Source: Nocardia huaxiensis (GTDB lineage Bacteria > Actinomycetota > Actinomycetes > Mycobacteriales > Mycobacteriaceae). From it: a stretch of 64,000 nt of DNA. The stretch spans positions 6,448,001 to 6,512,000 of the forward strand of contig NZ_CP059399.1 in assembly GCF_013744875.1 (NCBI RefSeq), given 5' to 3'. This document shows positions 17,735 to 26,700 of this stretch, one piece after another (the first letter of the stretch is position 1; each line of letters opens with the position of its first letter). The position numbers and the translations under genes are program-made. The notes under the pieces were generated by a model that searched no databases, had not been told where the DNA came from, and worked only from the letters and a program-made list of their open reading frames with translations.

Positions 17735-17748
17735 TGTAACTGGTTCTA
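17735..17748. promoter_or_regulatory. KstR-like operator upstream of the enoyl-CoA hydratase gene
   Basis: TGTAACTGGTTCTA fits TnnAACnnGTTnnA, the published KstR consensus of mycobacteria and rhodococci, with no mismatch. It overlaps a wider GAACCAG/CTGGTTC repeat (17724-17746). The position just upstream of echA suits repression. The match is to a short motif, so chance is not excluded. Confidence 0.5.
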
Positions 17749-17784
17749 GAAAGTACGCGAGATGCCCGAGGGCGAACAGGGCTT

Positions 17785-17821
17785 CGTCATCCCGGCGCGC
17801 TTTCGGCAGGCCGGGACGACG
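17785..17821. repeat. REP-like palindrome, copy 1
   Basis: CGTCATCCCGGC pairs with GCCGGGACGACG (one mismatch) around a short loop. The first 19 bases are identical to the left arm of the larger palindrome at 21854, so both belong to one dispersed repeat family. It lies 8 bp past the dxs stop and may also terminate or protect the dxs transcript. Confidence 0.65.
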
Positions 17822-17828
17822 GTGACGG

Positions 17829-19769
17829 CTACTCGGTGGCTTCGGCGAGCTCCTGCGCGGCGGCCTCCGCACCCGCGGAATCACCCAGCCAGCCGTGGAT
17901 GCGCTGCGCCACCTCACCGGGGGTGAGGCCGAGCTCCTGATGAATGACCGCCCGCGAGGCGTGATCCAGGAATCGTTGCGGCACACCGAAATCACGGGTC
18001 GGCACATCGACTCCGGCGGCGCGCAGGCGCGCGGAGACCGTGGAGCCGATGCCGCCGTGCAGACCGCTGTCCTCCAGGGTCACGACCAGCCGGTAGTTCT
18101 CGGCCAGCTTCACCACGGTGTCGGAGACCGGCAGCACCCAGCGCGGATCGATCACGGTGACCGAAACCCCTTCGGCCTCCAGCAGATCCGCGACCTTGAG
18201 GGCCAGATCGGCGAAAGCGCCCACGGCGACCAGCAATACGTCGCCGTGCACGGTCTGCGCCGATGTGCCCTCGGCGTCGGGCATGTGCAGCACATCCACG
18301 CCGTCGAACCGCTCGACCGCCGAGATCTCTTCGGTGACAGTGCCTTTCGGGAAGCGGATGGCGGTGGGACCGTCACTGATGTGCAGCGCCTCCCCCAGCT
18401 CCTCGCGCAGCGTGGCGGCATCGCGCGGCGCGGCGACCCGGATGCCGGGGACGATGCCCAGAATCGACAGATCCCACATGCCGTTGTGCGATGCGCCGTC
18501 GTCACCGGTGATGCCCGCACGGTCGAGCACCAGCGTCACCGGGAGTTTGAGCAGCGCCACATCCATGAGCAGCTGATCGAAGGCCCGGTTCAGGAAGGTC
18601 GAATAGATGGCGACCACCGGATGCAGTCCACCGAGCGCCATGCCGGCTGCGGAGGTCACGGCATGCTGTTCGGCGATGCCGACGTCGAACATGCGCTCCG
18701 GGAAGCGTTTTCCGAACGCCGACAGTCCGGTCGGTCCCGGCATGGCGGCCGTCATGGCGACGATATCGTCGCGCTGCTCGGCCTGCGCGATGAGCTCCTC
18801 GGAGAACACCGATGTCCAGCTGCGCGCGCTCGACCCCACCGATTCCCCGGTCAAGGGGTCGATACGGCCGATGGCGTGCATCTGATCGGCCTCGTGATCC
18901 TCGGCCGGTTTGTAGCCGCGGCCCTTCTGTGTGCACACGTGCACCACGACCGGGCCACCGAAATCCTTGGCGCGGCGCAGTGCCGCTTCGAGCGCGACCG
19001 TGTCGTGCCCGTCGACCGGGCCCACGTACTTCAACCCGAGATCACTGAACAGTTCCTGCGGCGCGACCGCGTCCTTGATCCCGGTCTTGAGCGCGTGCAG
19101 CACCGAATACGCCGAATCCCCCACCCGCGGAATGCTCTGCACAATCCGCTTCGTAGCGTCCAGCGCATGCTCGTAGGCAGGCTGCATACGCAAACCGGCC
19201 AGCCGTTCGGCCAGGCCGCCGATGGTCGGGGCGTACGAGCGGCCATTGTCATTGACCACGATCACCACCGAGCGGTCCTGGCCGGCGGCGATATTGTTCA
19301 GCGCCTCCCAGCACATGCCGCCGGTGAGCGCGCCGTCGCCGACGACCGCGACCACATGCCGCTTCTGCCGGGTCAGCGCGAACGCCTTGGCCAGACCGTC
19401 CGCGTAGGACAGCGAGGCCGACGCGTGCGAGGACTCCACCCAGTCGTGCGCGCTCTCCGAGCGGCACGGATAACCGGACAGGCCCCCCTGCTTGCGTAGC
19501 GAGTCGAACCCGTCCTTGCGGCCGGTCAGGATCTTATGCACGTACGCCTGATGCCCGGTATCGAAGATGATCGGGTCGGCGGGCGAGTCGAAGATCCGGT
19601 GCAGCGCGATGGTCAGCTCCACGACGCCCAGATTCGGCCCGAGATGCCCACCGGTGGCGGAGACCTTGCGCACGAGGAACTCGCGGATCTCCTCCGCCAG
19701 CTCACTCAGCTCCGGCACCGACAGCCGGCGCAGGTCCTCGGGCGTGTCGACCCGGGAAAGCACTCCCAC
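17829..19769 (-). CDS. dxs: 1-deoxy-D-xylulose-5-phosphate synthase
   Basis: 646 residues. DXS condenses pyruvate and glyceraldehyde 3-phosphate to DXP with thiamine diphosphate, the entry step of the MEP isoprenoid pathway. [16 protein letters not shown] is the TPP/Mg motif, [12 protein letters not shown] is an N-terminal conserved block, and [15 protein letters not shown] contains the Glu that activates TPP. The chain starts at GTG 19769, seven bases after GGAGGGAG, and agrees with the family length; a longer in-frame reading is not supported. It diverges from glsA with 144 bp between starts. Confidence 0.95.
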   Translation of the reverse strand: MGVLSRVDTPEDLRRLSVPELSELAEEIREFLVRKVSATGGHLGPNLGVVELTIALHRIFDSPADPIIFDTGHQAYVHKILTGRKDGFDSLRKQGGLSGYPCRSESAHDWVESSHASASLSYADGLAKAFALTRQKRHVVAVVGDGALTGGMCWEALNNIAAGQDRSVVIVVNDNGRSYAPTIGGLAERLAGLRMQPAYEHALDATKRIVQSIPRVGDSAYSVLHALKTGIKDAVAPQELFSDLGLKYVGPVDGHDTVALEAALRRAKDFGGPVVVHVCTQKGRGYKPAEDHEADQMHAIGRIDPLTGESVGSSARSWTSVFSEELIAQAEQRDDIVAMTAAMPGPTGLSAFGKRFPERMFDVGIAEQHAVTSAAGMALGGLHPVVAIYSTFLNRAFDQLLMDVALLKLPVTLVLDRAGITGDDGASHNGMWDLSILGIVPGIRVAAPRDAATLREELGEALHISDGPTAIRFPKGTVTEEISAVERFDGVDVLHMPDAEGTSAQTVHGDVLLVAVGAFADLALKVADLLEAEGVSVTVIDPRWVLPVSDTVVKLAENYRLVVTLEDSGLHGGIGSTVSARLRAAGVDVPTRDFGVPQRFLDHASRAVIHQELGLTPGEVAQRIHGWLGDSAGAEAAAQELAEATE

Positions 19770-19913
19770 GGCTATTGCTCCCTCCGGATAACTCCTATGT
19801 TTGCAACAGTCTACGGAGCCCGTAGTGGGTGCGAACTCCAGGAATGAAATGCCACCTGCGACATCAGCGTCCAATGTGACAGGCAACACAGACTACCCGG
19901 ATACAGTGGCCAG

Positions 19914-21782
19914 ATGGGCGCAGTCGAGCAGGCTCCCGGCGGCTCGACGCCGGACAGCAACGGGGTGGTCGCCCGCATTGTCGACGAGGTATACCGCGAA
20001 TGTCTGCCCGATACCTCCGGTGAGCTGGCCGATTACATTCCGGAACTGGCGGCGGTGCAACCGGATTCGTTCGGCATCTGCCTGGCGACCGCGGACGGGC
20101 GGGTGTACGGGAGCGGGGATCTGGACCACCCCTTCACCATTCAGTCGATCTCGAAACCGTTCACCTATGCCTTGGCGCTGGCCGATCGCGGGCCCGCGGC
20201 GGTGGCGCAGCGCATCGATGTGGAACCGACCGGGGAGCCGTTCAACGAGATCAGCCTGGATCCGAAGACGCAGCGGCCACGCAATCCGATGATCAATGCG
20301 GGGGCCATCACGGCGGCCTCGCTCATCGAGGGCCGCGATGCCGCCGATCGATTTGCCCGGATTTGCCGGAGTTACAGCCGTTTTGCGGGCCGCGAGCTAC
20401 GGATGAACGAGGCCGTGTACGCCTCCGAGGCGCGCACCGGGTATCGGAATCGGGCCATCGGATATCTGCTGCGCGGAGCCGGGATCATCGATATCGATCC
20501 GGATGAAGCGGTCGATCGGTACTTCCGGCAGTGCTCGCTCGATGTCACCTGCCGCGATCTGGCCATGATGGCGGCCACACTCGCCAACAATGGCGTGAAT
20601 CCGGTGACCGGAGAACGCGCGCTCGCACGGCCGCTGGTCGAGCAGGTGCTGTCGGTCATGACCACCTGCGGCATGTACGACGCCGCCGGAGACTGGGTCA
20701 CCACCGTCGGGCTGCCCGCGAAAAGCGGTGTGGGAGGCGGGATCCTGGCGGTGCTGCCGGGGCAGATCGGAATCGCGGTCTACTCACCGCGATTGGACGC
20801 GCACGGCAGCAGCGTGCGCGGGGTGAAGGCGTGCCGGGAACTGTCGGCCCGGCTCGGCCTGCACTTCCTGCACGTGACACGCGGCGCGCACACCGCCATC
20901 CGGGCGGCCTACTCGGTAACGGACGCACCCTCCCGGCTGCGGCGCGACGCGGACGAACTGGCCCTGCTGCGCCGCTTCGGTGAGCGCGCACGGATTTTCG
21001 AGTTACACGGCGACCTCCTGTTCGCGGGTGCGGAATCCACGGTGCGCGCGGTCGAGGAGACACCCGGCGACCTCGAGGCGCTGGTCCTGGATGTGCGCGA
21101 GGTCGGCGATGTCGCGCCCATCGCGGTGCGCATGCTCAATGATCTCCAGGGCGAACTCGCCGCCGCCGGATGCCGTGTGGCCCTGGTGGATCCGGACGCG
21201 AAACTCGGGCACCTGTCGTCGAGCCTGGACCCCGACGATCCCCGCGGACGGGTCTTCGCCGACCGCGACGCCGCAGCGGAGTGGTGCGAGAACCTCGTCC
21301 TCGACCAGCATCGCCCCGCCGGGGTGCCCGCGCCCGCCGCACTGCGGGTGGACGAACACCCCGCCCTGGCCGCCCTCCCCGAGGACGAAAAACTGGAACT
21401 GGCAAAGGAATTCGAGATCCGCACGGTCGCCCGCGGCGAACTCGTCGTGGCCCGCGACAGCCCCCGCGCGGGCCTGTTCCTCATCCTCGACGGCCGCGTC
21501 CGCTTCACCTTCGAAGACCGCCAAGGCCGCCGCCACCGCCTCGTCACCCTCACCACCGGCATGTCCTTCGGCGAAGTCCCCATGCTCGTCGGCGTCAACT
21601 TCGCCAATGCCGCCTACGCCGAAACCACCGCACGGCTGGCCGTGCTGCCACCCGAGAAATTCGACCTGCTCGCCAGCCAAGCCCCGGAACTGAAACTCGC
21701 CCTGCTGGAACGCCTCGCCGCCGCCGCATACGCCCAGGCCGACGCCGCCGTCCGGGCCCTCGCCGCACACGGCGGCACATGA
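19914..21782 (+). CDS. glsA: Glutaminase fused to STAS and cyclic-nucleotide-binding-like domains
   Basis: 622 residues, about twice the length of a plain glutaminase. Residues 1-325 are the serine-dependent glutaminase: QSISKPFTY gives S78 and K81 (SxxK), and NPMINAGAI, YRNRAIGYLL and SGVGGGILAVLPG are conserved. It hydrolyses L-Gln to Glu and ammonia. About 350-445 is a STAS-like domain (LEALVLDVREVGDVAP). About 480-605 is a CRP/cNMP-binding fold (GLFLILDGRVRFTF, GMSFGEVPMLVG). The regulatory domains probably tune enzyme activity by ligand or partner binding; no DNA-binding domain follows. Codon third positions become markedly C-rich towards the 3' end. Confidence 0.9.
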   Translation: MGAVEQAPGGSTPDSNGVVARIVDEVYRECLPDTSGELADYIPELAAVQPDSFGICLATADGRVYGSGDLDHPFTIQSISKPFTYALALADRGPAAVAQRIDVEPTGEPFNEISLDPKTQRPRNPMINAGAITAASLIEGRDAADRFARICRSYSRFAGRELRMNEAVYASEARTGYRNRAIGYLLRGAGIIDIDPDEAVDRYFRQCSLDVTCRDLAMMAATLANNGVNPVTGERALARPLVEQVLSVMTTCGMYDAAGDWVTTVGLPAKSGVGGGILAVLPGQIGIAVYSPRLDAHGSSVRGVKACRELSARLGLHFLHVTRGAHTAIRAAYSVTDAPSRLRRDADELALLRRFGERARIFELHGDLLFAGAESTVRAVEETPGDLEALVLDVREVGDVAPIAVRMLNDLQGELAAAGCRVALVDPDAKLGHLSSSLDPDDPRGRVFADRDAAAEWCENLVLDQHRPAGVPAPAALRVDEHPALAALPEDEKLELAKEFEIRTVARGELVVARDSPRAGLFLILDGRVRFTFEDRQGRRHRLVTLTTGMSFGEVPMLVGVNFANAAYAETTARLAVLPPEKFDLLASQAPELKLALLERLAAAAYAQADAAVRALAAHGGT

Positions 21783-21789
21783 GCCGACC

Positions 21790-21852
21790 CCGTCATCCCA
21801 GCCCGCCCCTCCGTCACCCCGGCCCGCCCCTCCGTCACCCCGGCCCGACCCT
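21790..21852. repeat. Three 21-bp direct tandem repeats
   Basis: Units 21790-21810, 21811-21831 and 21832-21852 follow CCGTCAyCCCrGCCCGmCCCT with one to three differences each, and a fourth start runs into the adjacent palindrome. The unit begins with the same CGTCA-CCCGG head as the REP-like element, so it looks like head-only expansion of that element. Confidence 0.75.
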
Positions 21853-21853
21853 C

Positions 21854-21931
21854 CGTCATCCCGGCGCGCTTTTGGCCGGGATCCACCCCCATGGCAGTGT
21901 GGATTCCGGCCAAAAGCATGCCGGAATGACG
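21854..21931. repeat. Large REP-like palindrome, copy 2
   Basis: Arms 21854-21886 and 21899-21931 (33 bp each, four mismatches) surround a 12-nt loop. The ends are CGTCAT and ATGACG, and the inner stem contains CTTTTGGCCGG. It lies between glsA and the amidase gene, outside coding sequence. No transposase is associated with it, so it is a REP or MITE-like non-autonomous repeat. Confidence 0.75.
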
Positions 21932-22021
21932 ATGAGGCGAGCACCCGCCAATGACGGCGAGATGGGCGCGTGCCAGCAGCGCCCCACCGTCAGCAAGTGA
22001 TACCCGAGCGGAGGAGTGCGC

Positions 22022-23437
22022 ATGACCGACCGTGATCTGGCGTACCTGCCCGCGACCGAGGCGCTGCGGTTGTTCCGCAGCCGGGAGCTGTCGCCGGTCG
22101 AGGTGATGGAGGCGGTCATCGCGCGGGCGGAGGCGGTGGAACCGGAGATCAACGCGTTCGCGGAGGAGACCTTCGAGGAGGCGCTGGCTCAGGCCAAGGC
22201 GGCTGAAATCGCTTATGGGCCAGGGGGTTCGCCGCGGGCACTGGAGGGACTGGCGGTGGCGGCCAAGGAGGAGCAGCCGATCGCGGGGCGGATCGCCAGT
22301 GAAGGGTCGCTGGTGTTCGCGGAGCATGTCTCCGATGTCACGCATCCGGCGCTGGAACGGATCATCGCGGCGGGTGGGATCGTGCACGCGCGCACCACTA
22401 CGCCGGAATTCTGCTGTGCGTTCTTCACGCAGTCGCGGAAGTGGGGGATCACGCGGAATCCGTGGAATCCGGACTACTCCCCCGGCGGATCGTCCGGCGG
22501 GAGCAGCGCGGCCCTGGCGGCGGGGACGGCCATGCTGGCCACCGGGTCCGATATCGGTGGATCGATTCGGTTGCCCGCCGCCGCGACCGGGACGGTCGGG
22601 TTCAAACCCCCGTACGGGCGGGTGCCCGCGCTGCCGCCGTTCAATCTCGATCACTACTGCCATGACGGGCCGATGGCGCGGACGGTCGCGGATTGCGCGC
22701 TGCTGGAGAACGTGATGGCGGGGCCGCACCCCGCCGACGTGGCCTCAGTGCGGCCCGCCGTGCGGATTCCGGAGCAGCTCGGAGAGGTCGCGGGGCTGCG
22801 GATCGGATTCGCGCCGAATCTGGGCGACTGGGAAATCGAGGACGATGTGGCGGCCAATACGCGGGCGGCGGCCGATGCCCTGCGCGAGGCGGGCGCGGTC
22901 GTCGAGGAGATCGACGTCGGATTGCGGCACAAGGAGATTCGCCGGGCGGTGTTCAGCCACTTCGGCGGGATCTTCGGGGCGTACGTCGCGGGGGTGGCGG
23001 CCGAGCAGCGCGAATCGCTGACACCGTATGCGCTGGCGTTCGCCGCCGATACGACCATCGGCCAGGGCGACTACCTCGCCGGGCTCGAGATCGAGGGCGA
23101 GGTGTACCGCGTGCTCGGTGCGCTGCTGGAACGCTACGACGCACTGCTGTGCCCGACCACCGGGGCCGCGGCTCTGCCGGCGGGCGAGGACTTCACGCGG
23201 CACCGGTTGACCGTGAACGGTGTTGAGCTCGAACACTATTGGGACTACTCGCTGACGCCGGTGTTCAATATCGCCGGCCGCTGCCCGGTGCTGAACGTGC
23301 CGTCCGGCATCGGACGCCACGGTGTGCCGACCGGCGTCCAGATCGTCGGGCGCACCTATGACGATGCGACGGTGTTCCAGATCGGTGCGGCGCTCGAGCG
23401 GGTGCGCCCCTGGCCGCTGCGGCCTACCGGACGCTGA
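22022..23437 (+). CDS. Amidase (amidase-signature family)
   Basis: 471 residues. The Ser-cisSer-Lys triad is visible: K82 in AVAAKEEQ, S158 in PGGSSGGSSAAL and S181 in GSDIGGSIRLPA. The family hydrolyses amide bonds of many small substrates; the specificity here is unknown. ATG at 22022 lies 8 bases after GGAGG. PYGRVPALPPFNLDHYCHDGPMA is a usual post-signature block. It converges with the WYL regulator. It is not GatA, since no gatB or gatC is adjacent and the sequence lacks their context. Confidence 0.88.
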   Translation: MTDRDLAYLPATEALRLFRSRELSPVEVMEAVIARAEAVEPEINAFAEETFEEALAQAKAAEIAYGPGGSPRALEGLAVAAKEEQPIAGRIASEGSLVFAEHVSDVTHPALERIIAAGGIVHARTTTPEFCCAFFTQSRKWGITRNPWNPDYSPGGSSGGSSAALAAGTAMLATGSDIGGSIRLPAAATGTVGFKPPYGRVPALPPFNLDHYCHDGPMARTVADCALLENVMAGPHPADVASVRPAVRIPEQLGEVAGLRIGFAPNLGDWEIEDDVAANTRAAADALREAGAVVEEIDVGLRHKEIRRAVFSHFGGIFGAYVAGVAAEQRESLTPYALAFAADTTIGQGDYLAGLEIEGEVYRVLGALLERYDALLCPTTGAAALPAGEDFTRHRLTVNGVELEHYWDYSLTPVFNIAGRCPVLNVPSGIGRHGVPTGVQIVGRTYDDATVFQIGAALERVRPWPLRPTGR

Positions 23438-23534
23438 GAGGTCGGCCAGACCGGCCTACGCCGACACTATTCGAGCTACACCCGCCGAAATGGCAGACTC
23501 AGGCCGACAAGTGTGGGCTCAGGCCGGAGTCCCG

Positions 23535-24509
23535 CTATGTCTCAGAGTTCTGCGACCCGGCGTCGAGGGCGCGTTGATACCGGTGGACGAGAGTGCGTAG
23601 CGCCTCCAGCAGCTCCGGTGAATCCAGCACCTCGAAATCGGCGTCCAGCATTCCTATATATAAGGCGAGCATGTGCGGGTAGTCGGAGCCGGGCTGGAAG
23701 GCACAGCGGTTGTCGCCCAGCTCTTCCACGTCGATCGGGATCGGAATGCGCTGTCGCACATGCTCTGCGGACGCGTGCACGATCACCCGGGCGCGAAAAC
23801 GCCAGGGGGCCTCGCCGATTCCGCGCTCCAGGCGGGCGGCGATATCGGCATCCGGGGGCAGCTCGCGCGGGGTGAAGCGCGGGCCGGTGGGCGCGCGCGG
23901 GTGCATGCGGTCCACGCGGAAGGTGCGCCAGTCGCCGCGATCGAGATCCCAGGCCATCAGATACCAGCGCTGCCGGTGACTGAGCACCCGGTACGGCTCG
24001 ACCGCGCGCTGGCTCGAAGCACCGGAATGGGTTCGGTAGTCGAAGCGCAGGCGTTCCCGGTCGCGGCAGGCGGACGCGATGACCGTCAGCACGTCCGCGT
24101 CGACGCGCGGGCCTCGAGCTGGGACCGGCATGGCGTGCTGGAAGGCGCTGATGCGGTGCCGCAGCCGGGACGGCAGCAACTGTTGCAGTTTGGTCAGCGC
24201 CCGCAACGAGGTCTCCTCCAGCCCGGAGACGGATCCGGTTGCCGCGCTGCGCAATCCGATGGCGACCGCCACGGCTTCGTCATCGTCGAGCAGCAGCGGC
24301 GGCAGGGTGCCGCCCGCCCCGAGCCGATAGCCGCCCGCCACACCGGGCCGGGCCTGGACCGGGTACCCGAGCTCCCGCAGCCGGTCGATGTCATTGCGGA
24401 CCGTGCGGGTCGTGACCGACAGTCGCTCGGCCAGTTCCGCGCCCGTCCAATCCCGGCGGGCCTGCAATAGCGACAGCATCCGCAGCAGCCGTCCCGACGT
24501 CTCCAACAT
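23535..24509 (-). CDS. WYL-domain transcriptional regulator (HTH_11 type)
   Basis: 324 residues. Residues 5-60 are a DeoR-like winged helix (LLSLLQARRDWTGAELAERL with TTRTVRNDIDRLRELGYPV). About 135-215 form the WYL domain: RQRWYLMAWDLDRGDWRTFRVDRM holds the W-Y-L triad and the basic patch that can bind nucleic acid or a small ligand. The C-terminal extension is the WCX-like part. It diverges from the epoxide hydrolase gene, 115 bp apart, and the inverted repeat at 24532 is its probable operator. Confidence 0.88.
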   Translation of the reverse strand: MLETSGRLLRMLSLLQARRDWTGAELAERLSVTTRTVRNDIDRLRELGYPVQARPGVAGGYRLGAGGTLPPLLLDDDEAVAVAIGLRSAATGSVSGLEETSLRALTKLQQLLPSRLRHRISAFQHAMPVPARGPRVDADVLTVIASACRDRERLRFDYRTHSGASSQRAVEPYRVLSHRQRWYLMAWDLDRGDWRTFRVDRMHPRAPTGPRFTPRELPPDADIAARLERGIGEAPWRFRARVIVHASAEHVRQRIPIPIDVEELGDNRCAFQPGSDYPHMLALYIGMLDADFEVLDSPELLEALRTLVHRYQRALDAGSQNSET

Positions 24510-24531
24510 TTCTCGAGTTTATCCGGCAATC

Positions 24532-24550
24532 GCGGAACGAATCTTTCCGC
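24532..24550. promoter_or_regulatory. Inverted repeat between the WYL regulator and epoxide hydrolase genes
   Basis: GCGGAA-cgaatct-TTCCGC, a 6-7-6 palindrome, flanked by two GCAATCG direct repeats. Its place in the divergent promoter region suggests an operator for the WYL regulator. Confidence 0.45.
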
Positions 24551-24624
24551 AATCGTTTCTATGGTTTTCCTGCAAGCCCCGGAACACCCGTGATGCGATA
24601 GCCCCGAGAGAACGGATACCTGTG

Positions 24625-25749
24625 ATGAGCACCGAGATTCAGCCCTTCCGCATCGATATCCCGCAGTCCGAGATCGACCATCTGCGCGACCGTCTCACCC
24701 GCGCCCGCTGGGCCGGCCAGCTGCGCGGCACCGGCTGGGAACGCGGTATCCCCCTGGATGAAATGCACGACCTCGCCGACTACTGGCGCACCGACTTCGA
24801 TTGGCGCGCACAGGAAGCCAAGCTCAATGCCTTCCCGCAGTTCACCACCGAGATCGACGGGCAGCGCATCCACTTCCTGCACGTGCGCTCGGCCCGCGCG
24901 GACGCGACGCCGCTGCTCATCACCCACGGCTACCCGAGTTCGATCGCGGAATTCCTGAATCTCATCGGCCCGCTGGTGGATCCGGCCGACGGTCCGGCCT
25001 TCCATGTGATCGCGCCGTCACTGCCCGGCTACGGCTTCTCCACGCCGCTGTCCGGAACCGGATGGACCATGGCTCGCACCGCCCGCGCCTGGATCGAGTT
25101 GATGAACCGGCTCGGGTACGAGCGCTACGGCGTGCACGGCGGGGATGTGGGCGCGGGCATCTCGGGCGCGGTCGCCGGACTCGACAGCGAGCATGTGATC
25201 GGGGTGCACGTGGTCACCGATCCGCTCACCGCCGCCAATACCGCCACCTTCCTGCCCGGGATGGCCGAGCGGCTCGACCCCAACGATCCGATCGACAAGC
25301 TGATCCTCGAACGCATGGATGCCTTCCGCCGCGAAGGGTCCGGGTATCTGGCCATTCAGAACAGCCGCCCGCAGACCGTCGGCTATGGGCTGGCCGACTC
25401 TCCCATCTTCCAATTGGCTTGGATCGCAGAGAAATTCGAAGAGTGGACGGATCTGCCCATCGACCGCGATCAGCTGCTGACCACCGTCAGCCTGTACTGG
25501 TTCACCGGGTCCGGGGCGTGGGCCGCGCACACCCTCTACGAGCAGGCCCATTCCAGCGATTGGGGCAATCCGACCACCGCACCCCAGGGGTTCGCGATCT
25601 TCGGCGCGGATGAGACCGTCCGGCGGGTGCTGCCCGCTCCGGCCGACGCGCACTGGTCCGAATTCGAGCGCGGCCTGCACTTCCCGGCCATGGAAGCCCC
25701 CGCCGACCTGGCCCGCGACCTGCAGAAGTTCTTCGGCCCGCTGCACTGA
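24625..25749 (+). CDS. Epoxide hydrolase with EHN domain
   Basis: 374 residues. The N-terminal EHN domain (about 1-110) begins IQPFRIDIPQSEIDHLRDRL and includes a W-rich stretch. The alpha/beta-hydrolase core has the oxyanion HGYP at 101-104, the Asp nucleophile D174 in HGGDVGAGIS, lid Tyr residues, and a C-terminal catalytic His region. It opens epoxides to diols, as in microsomal-type epoxide hydrolases. ATG at 24625 is preceded by an in-frame GTG. The WYL regulator upstream and the strong hairpin downstream suggest a monocistronic unit. Confidence 0.88.
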   Translation: MSTEIQPFRIDIPQSEIDHLRDRLTRARWAGQLRGTGWERGIPLDEMHDLADYWRTDFDWRAQEAKLNAFPQFTTEIDGQRIHFLHVRSARADATPLLITHGYPSSIAEFLNLIGPLVDPADGPAFHVIAPSLPGYGFSTPLSGTGWTMARTARAWIELMNRLGYERYGVHGGDVGAGISGAVAGLDSEHVIGVHVVTDPLTAANTATFLPGMAERLDPNDPIDKLILERMDAFRREGSGYLAIQNSRPQTVGYGLADSPIFQLAWIAEKFEEWTDLPIDRDQLLTTVSLYWFTGSGAWAAHTLYEQAHSSDWGNPTTAPQGFAIFGADETVRRVLPAPADAHWSEFERGLHFPAMEAPADLARDLQKFFGPLH

Positions 25750-25771
25750 TCGGCGAGTCCGACAGCAACGT

Positions 25772-25804
25772 GCTCGCCCGAACCGTCCAACGGTTCGGGC
25801 GAGC
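25772..25804 (+). terminator. 15-bp terminator hairpin after the epoxide hydrolase
   Basis: GCTCGCCCGAACCGT (25772-25786) pairs perfectly with 25790-25804 around a CCA loop, 22 bp past the stop codon. No T-run follows, as is common in high-GC actinobacteria. Confidence 0.7.
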
Positions 25805-25926
25805 GCGGCCTTCCGGACGGGTGCCGGGCAGCTCGAGCCGGAGTGGGCGGGCGCGGCGAGCCCGGCAGCGCGGCCGGAGATCGGTAGCATCGGCAACGTT
25901 CCACCGACGCCGACCGAGGAGCCAGC

Positions 25927-26607
25927 GTGACCAGTACCGACAATCAGCCCGGCACGATCACCACCTTCGGCAGCGGCAGCGCGGCCGCCACCCCGGATCG
26001 CATGCGCGTCACCATCTCCATCGAAAGCCACGCGAGCACCGTCGCTCTGGCCTACGCGAACGCCGGACGCAATGCCGATGCGGTCATCTCCTCCCTGCGC
26101 GGCGACAAGGTGCCCTCCCGCGATATCGCCACCAGCGGCCTCTCGGTGCGCACCGACACCACCTGGGCCGACAATCGCGAACGCATCATCGGCTATGTGG
26201 CCTCCACTTCACTCACCGTCACCCTGCGCGAAATCGCGTCCCCCGCAAGCGAATCCGGCGCGACCGGTCCGGCGGCCGTGATCGCCCGCGCGGTGGAGGC
26301 CGGTGGCGACGACGTGCGCCTGGGCGGGCTCACCCTCACCGTCTCCGACGAGGAATCCCTGCTCTCCCGCGCCCGCGACGCCGCCTTCGACCACGCCCTG
26401 GTCAAGGCCCAGCAGTACGCGCTGCGCGCCGATCGCACCCTCGGCACGGTCCTGGAGATCACCGAGAACACCTCGGCCGCACCGATGCCCACGCCCCGCA
26501 TCGCCTTCGCCGCCAAGAGCGAGGCCCTCGGCGCGGCCCCGGCTCCCATCGAACTGGGCGAGAGCGAACTCACCGCCACCATCCGGGTCACCTGGCAATT
26601 GAACTGA
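25927..26607 (+). CDS. SIMPL-domain (DUF541) protein
   Basis: 226 residues, GTG start after GAGGAG. ITTFGSGSAAATPDRMRV is the characteristic SIMPL opening, and FDHALVKAQQYALRADRTLGTVLEITE is the central conserved helix and strand. Members (for example YggE, BP26) are often periplasmic and linked to oxidative stress, but this one has no signal peptide and no membrane helix, so it is probably cytosolic. The molecular role is unknown. Confidence 0.85.
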   Translation: MTSTDNQPGTITTFGSGSAAATPDRMRVTISIESHASTVALAYANAGRNADAVISSLRGDKVPSRDIATSGLSVRTDTTWADNRERIIGYVASTSLTVTLREIASPASESGATGPAAVIARAVEAGGDDVRLGGLTLTVSDEESLLSRARDAAFDHALVKAQQYALRADRTLGTVLEITENTSAAPMPTPRIAFAAKSEALGAAPAPIELGESELTATIRVTWQLN

Positions 26608-26700
26608 CAGCACTGACACGCCGGTCGCCCGCCACGCGATAACCAAGCAGAAGAGCGGCCGAGGGGAAGGCCGCACGCGAGACAACGGGGGCGGTGTGCC

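Noticed and set aside
21790..21931. CRISPR array
   Set aside because: Units are contiguous without unique spacers, only three copies exist, and no cas genes are near.
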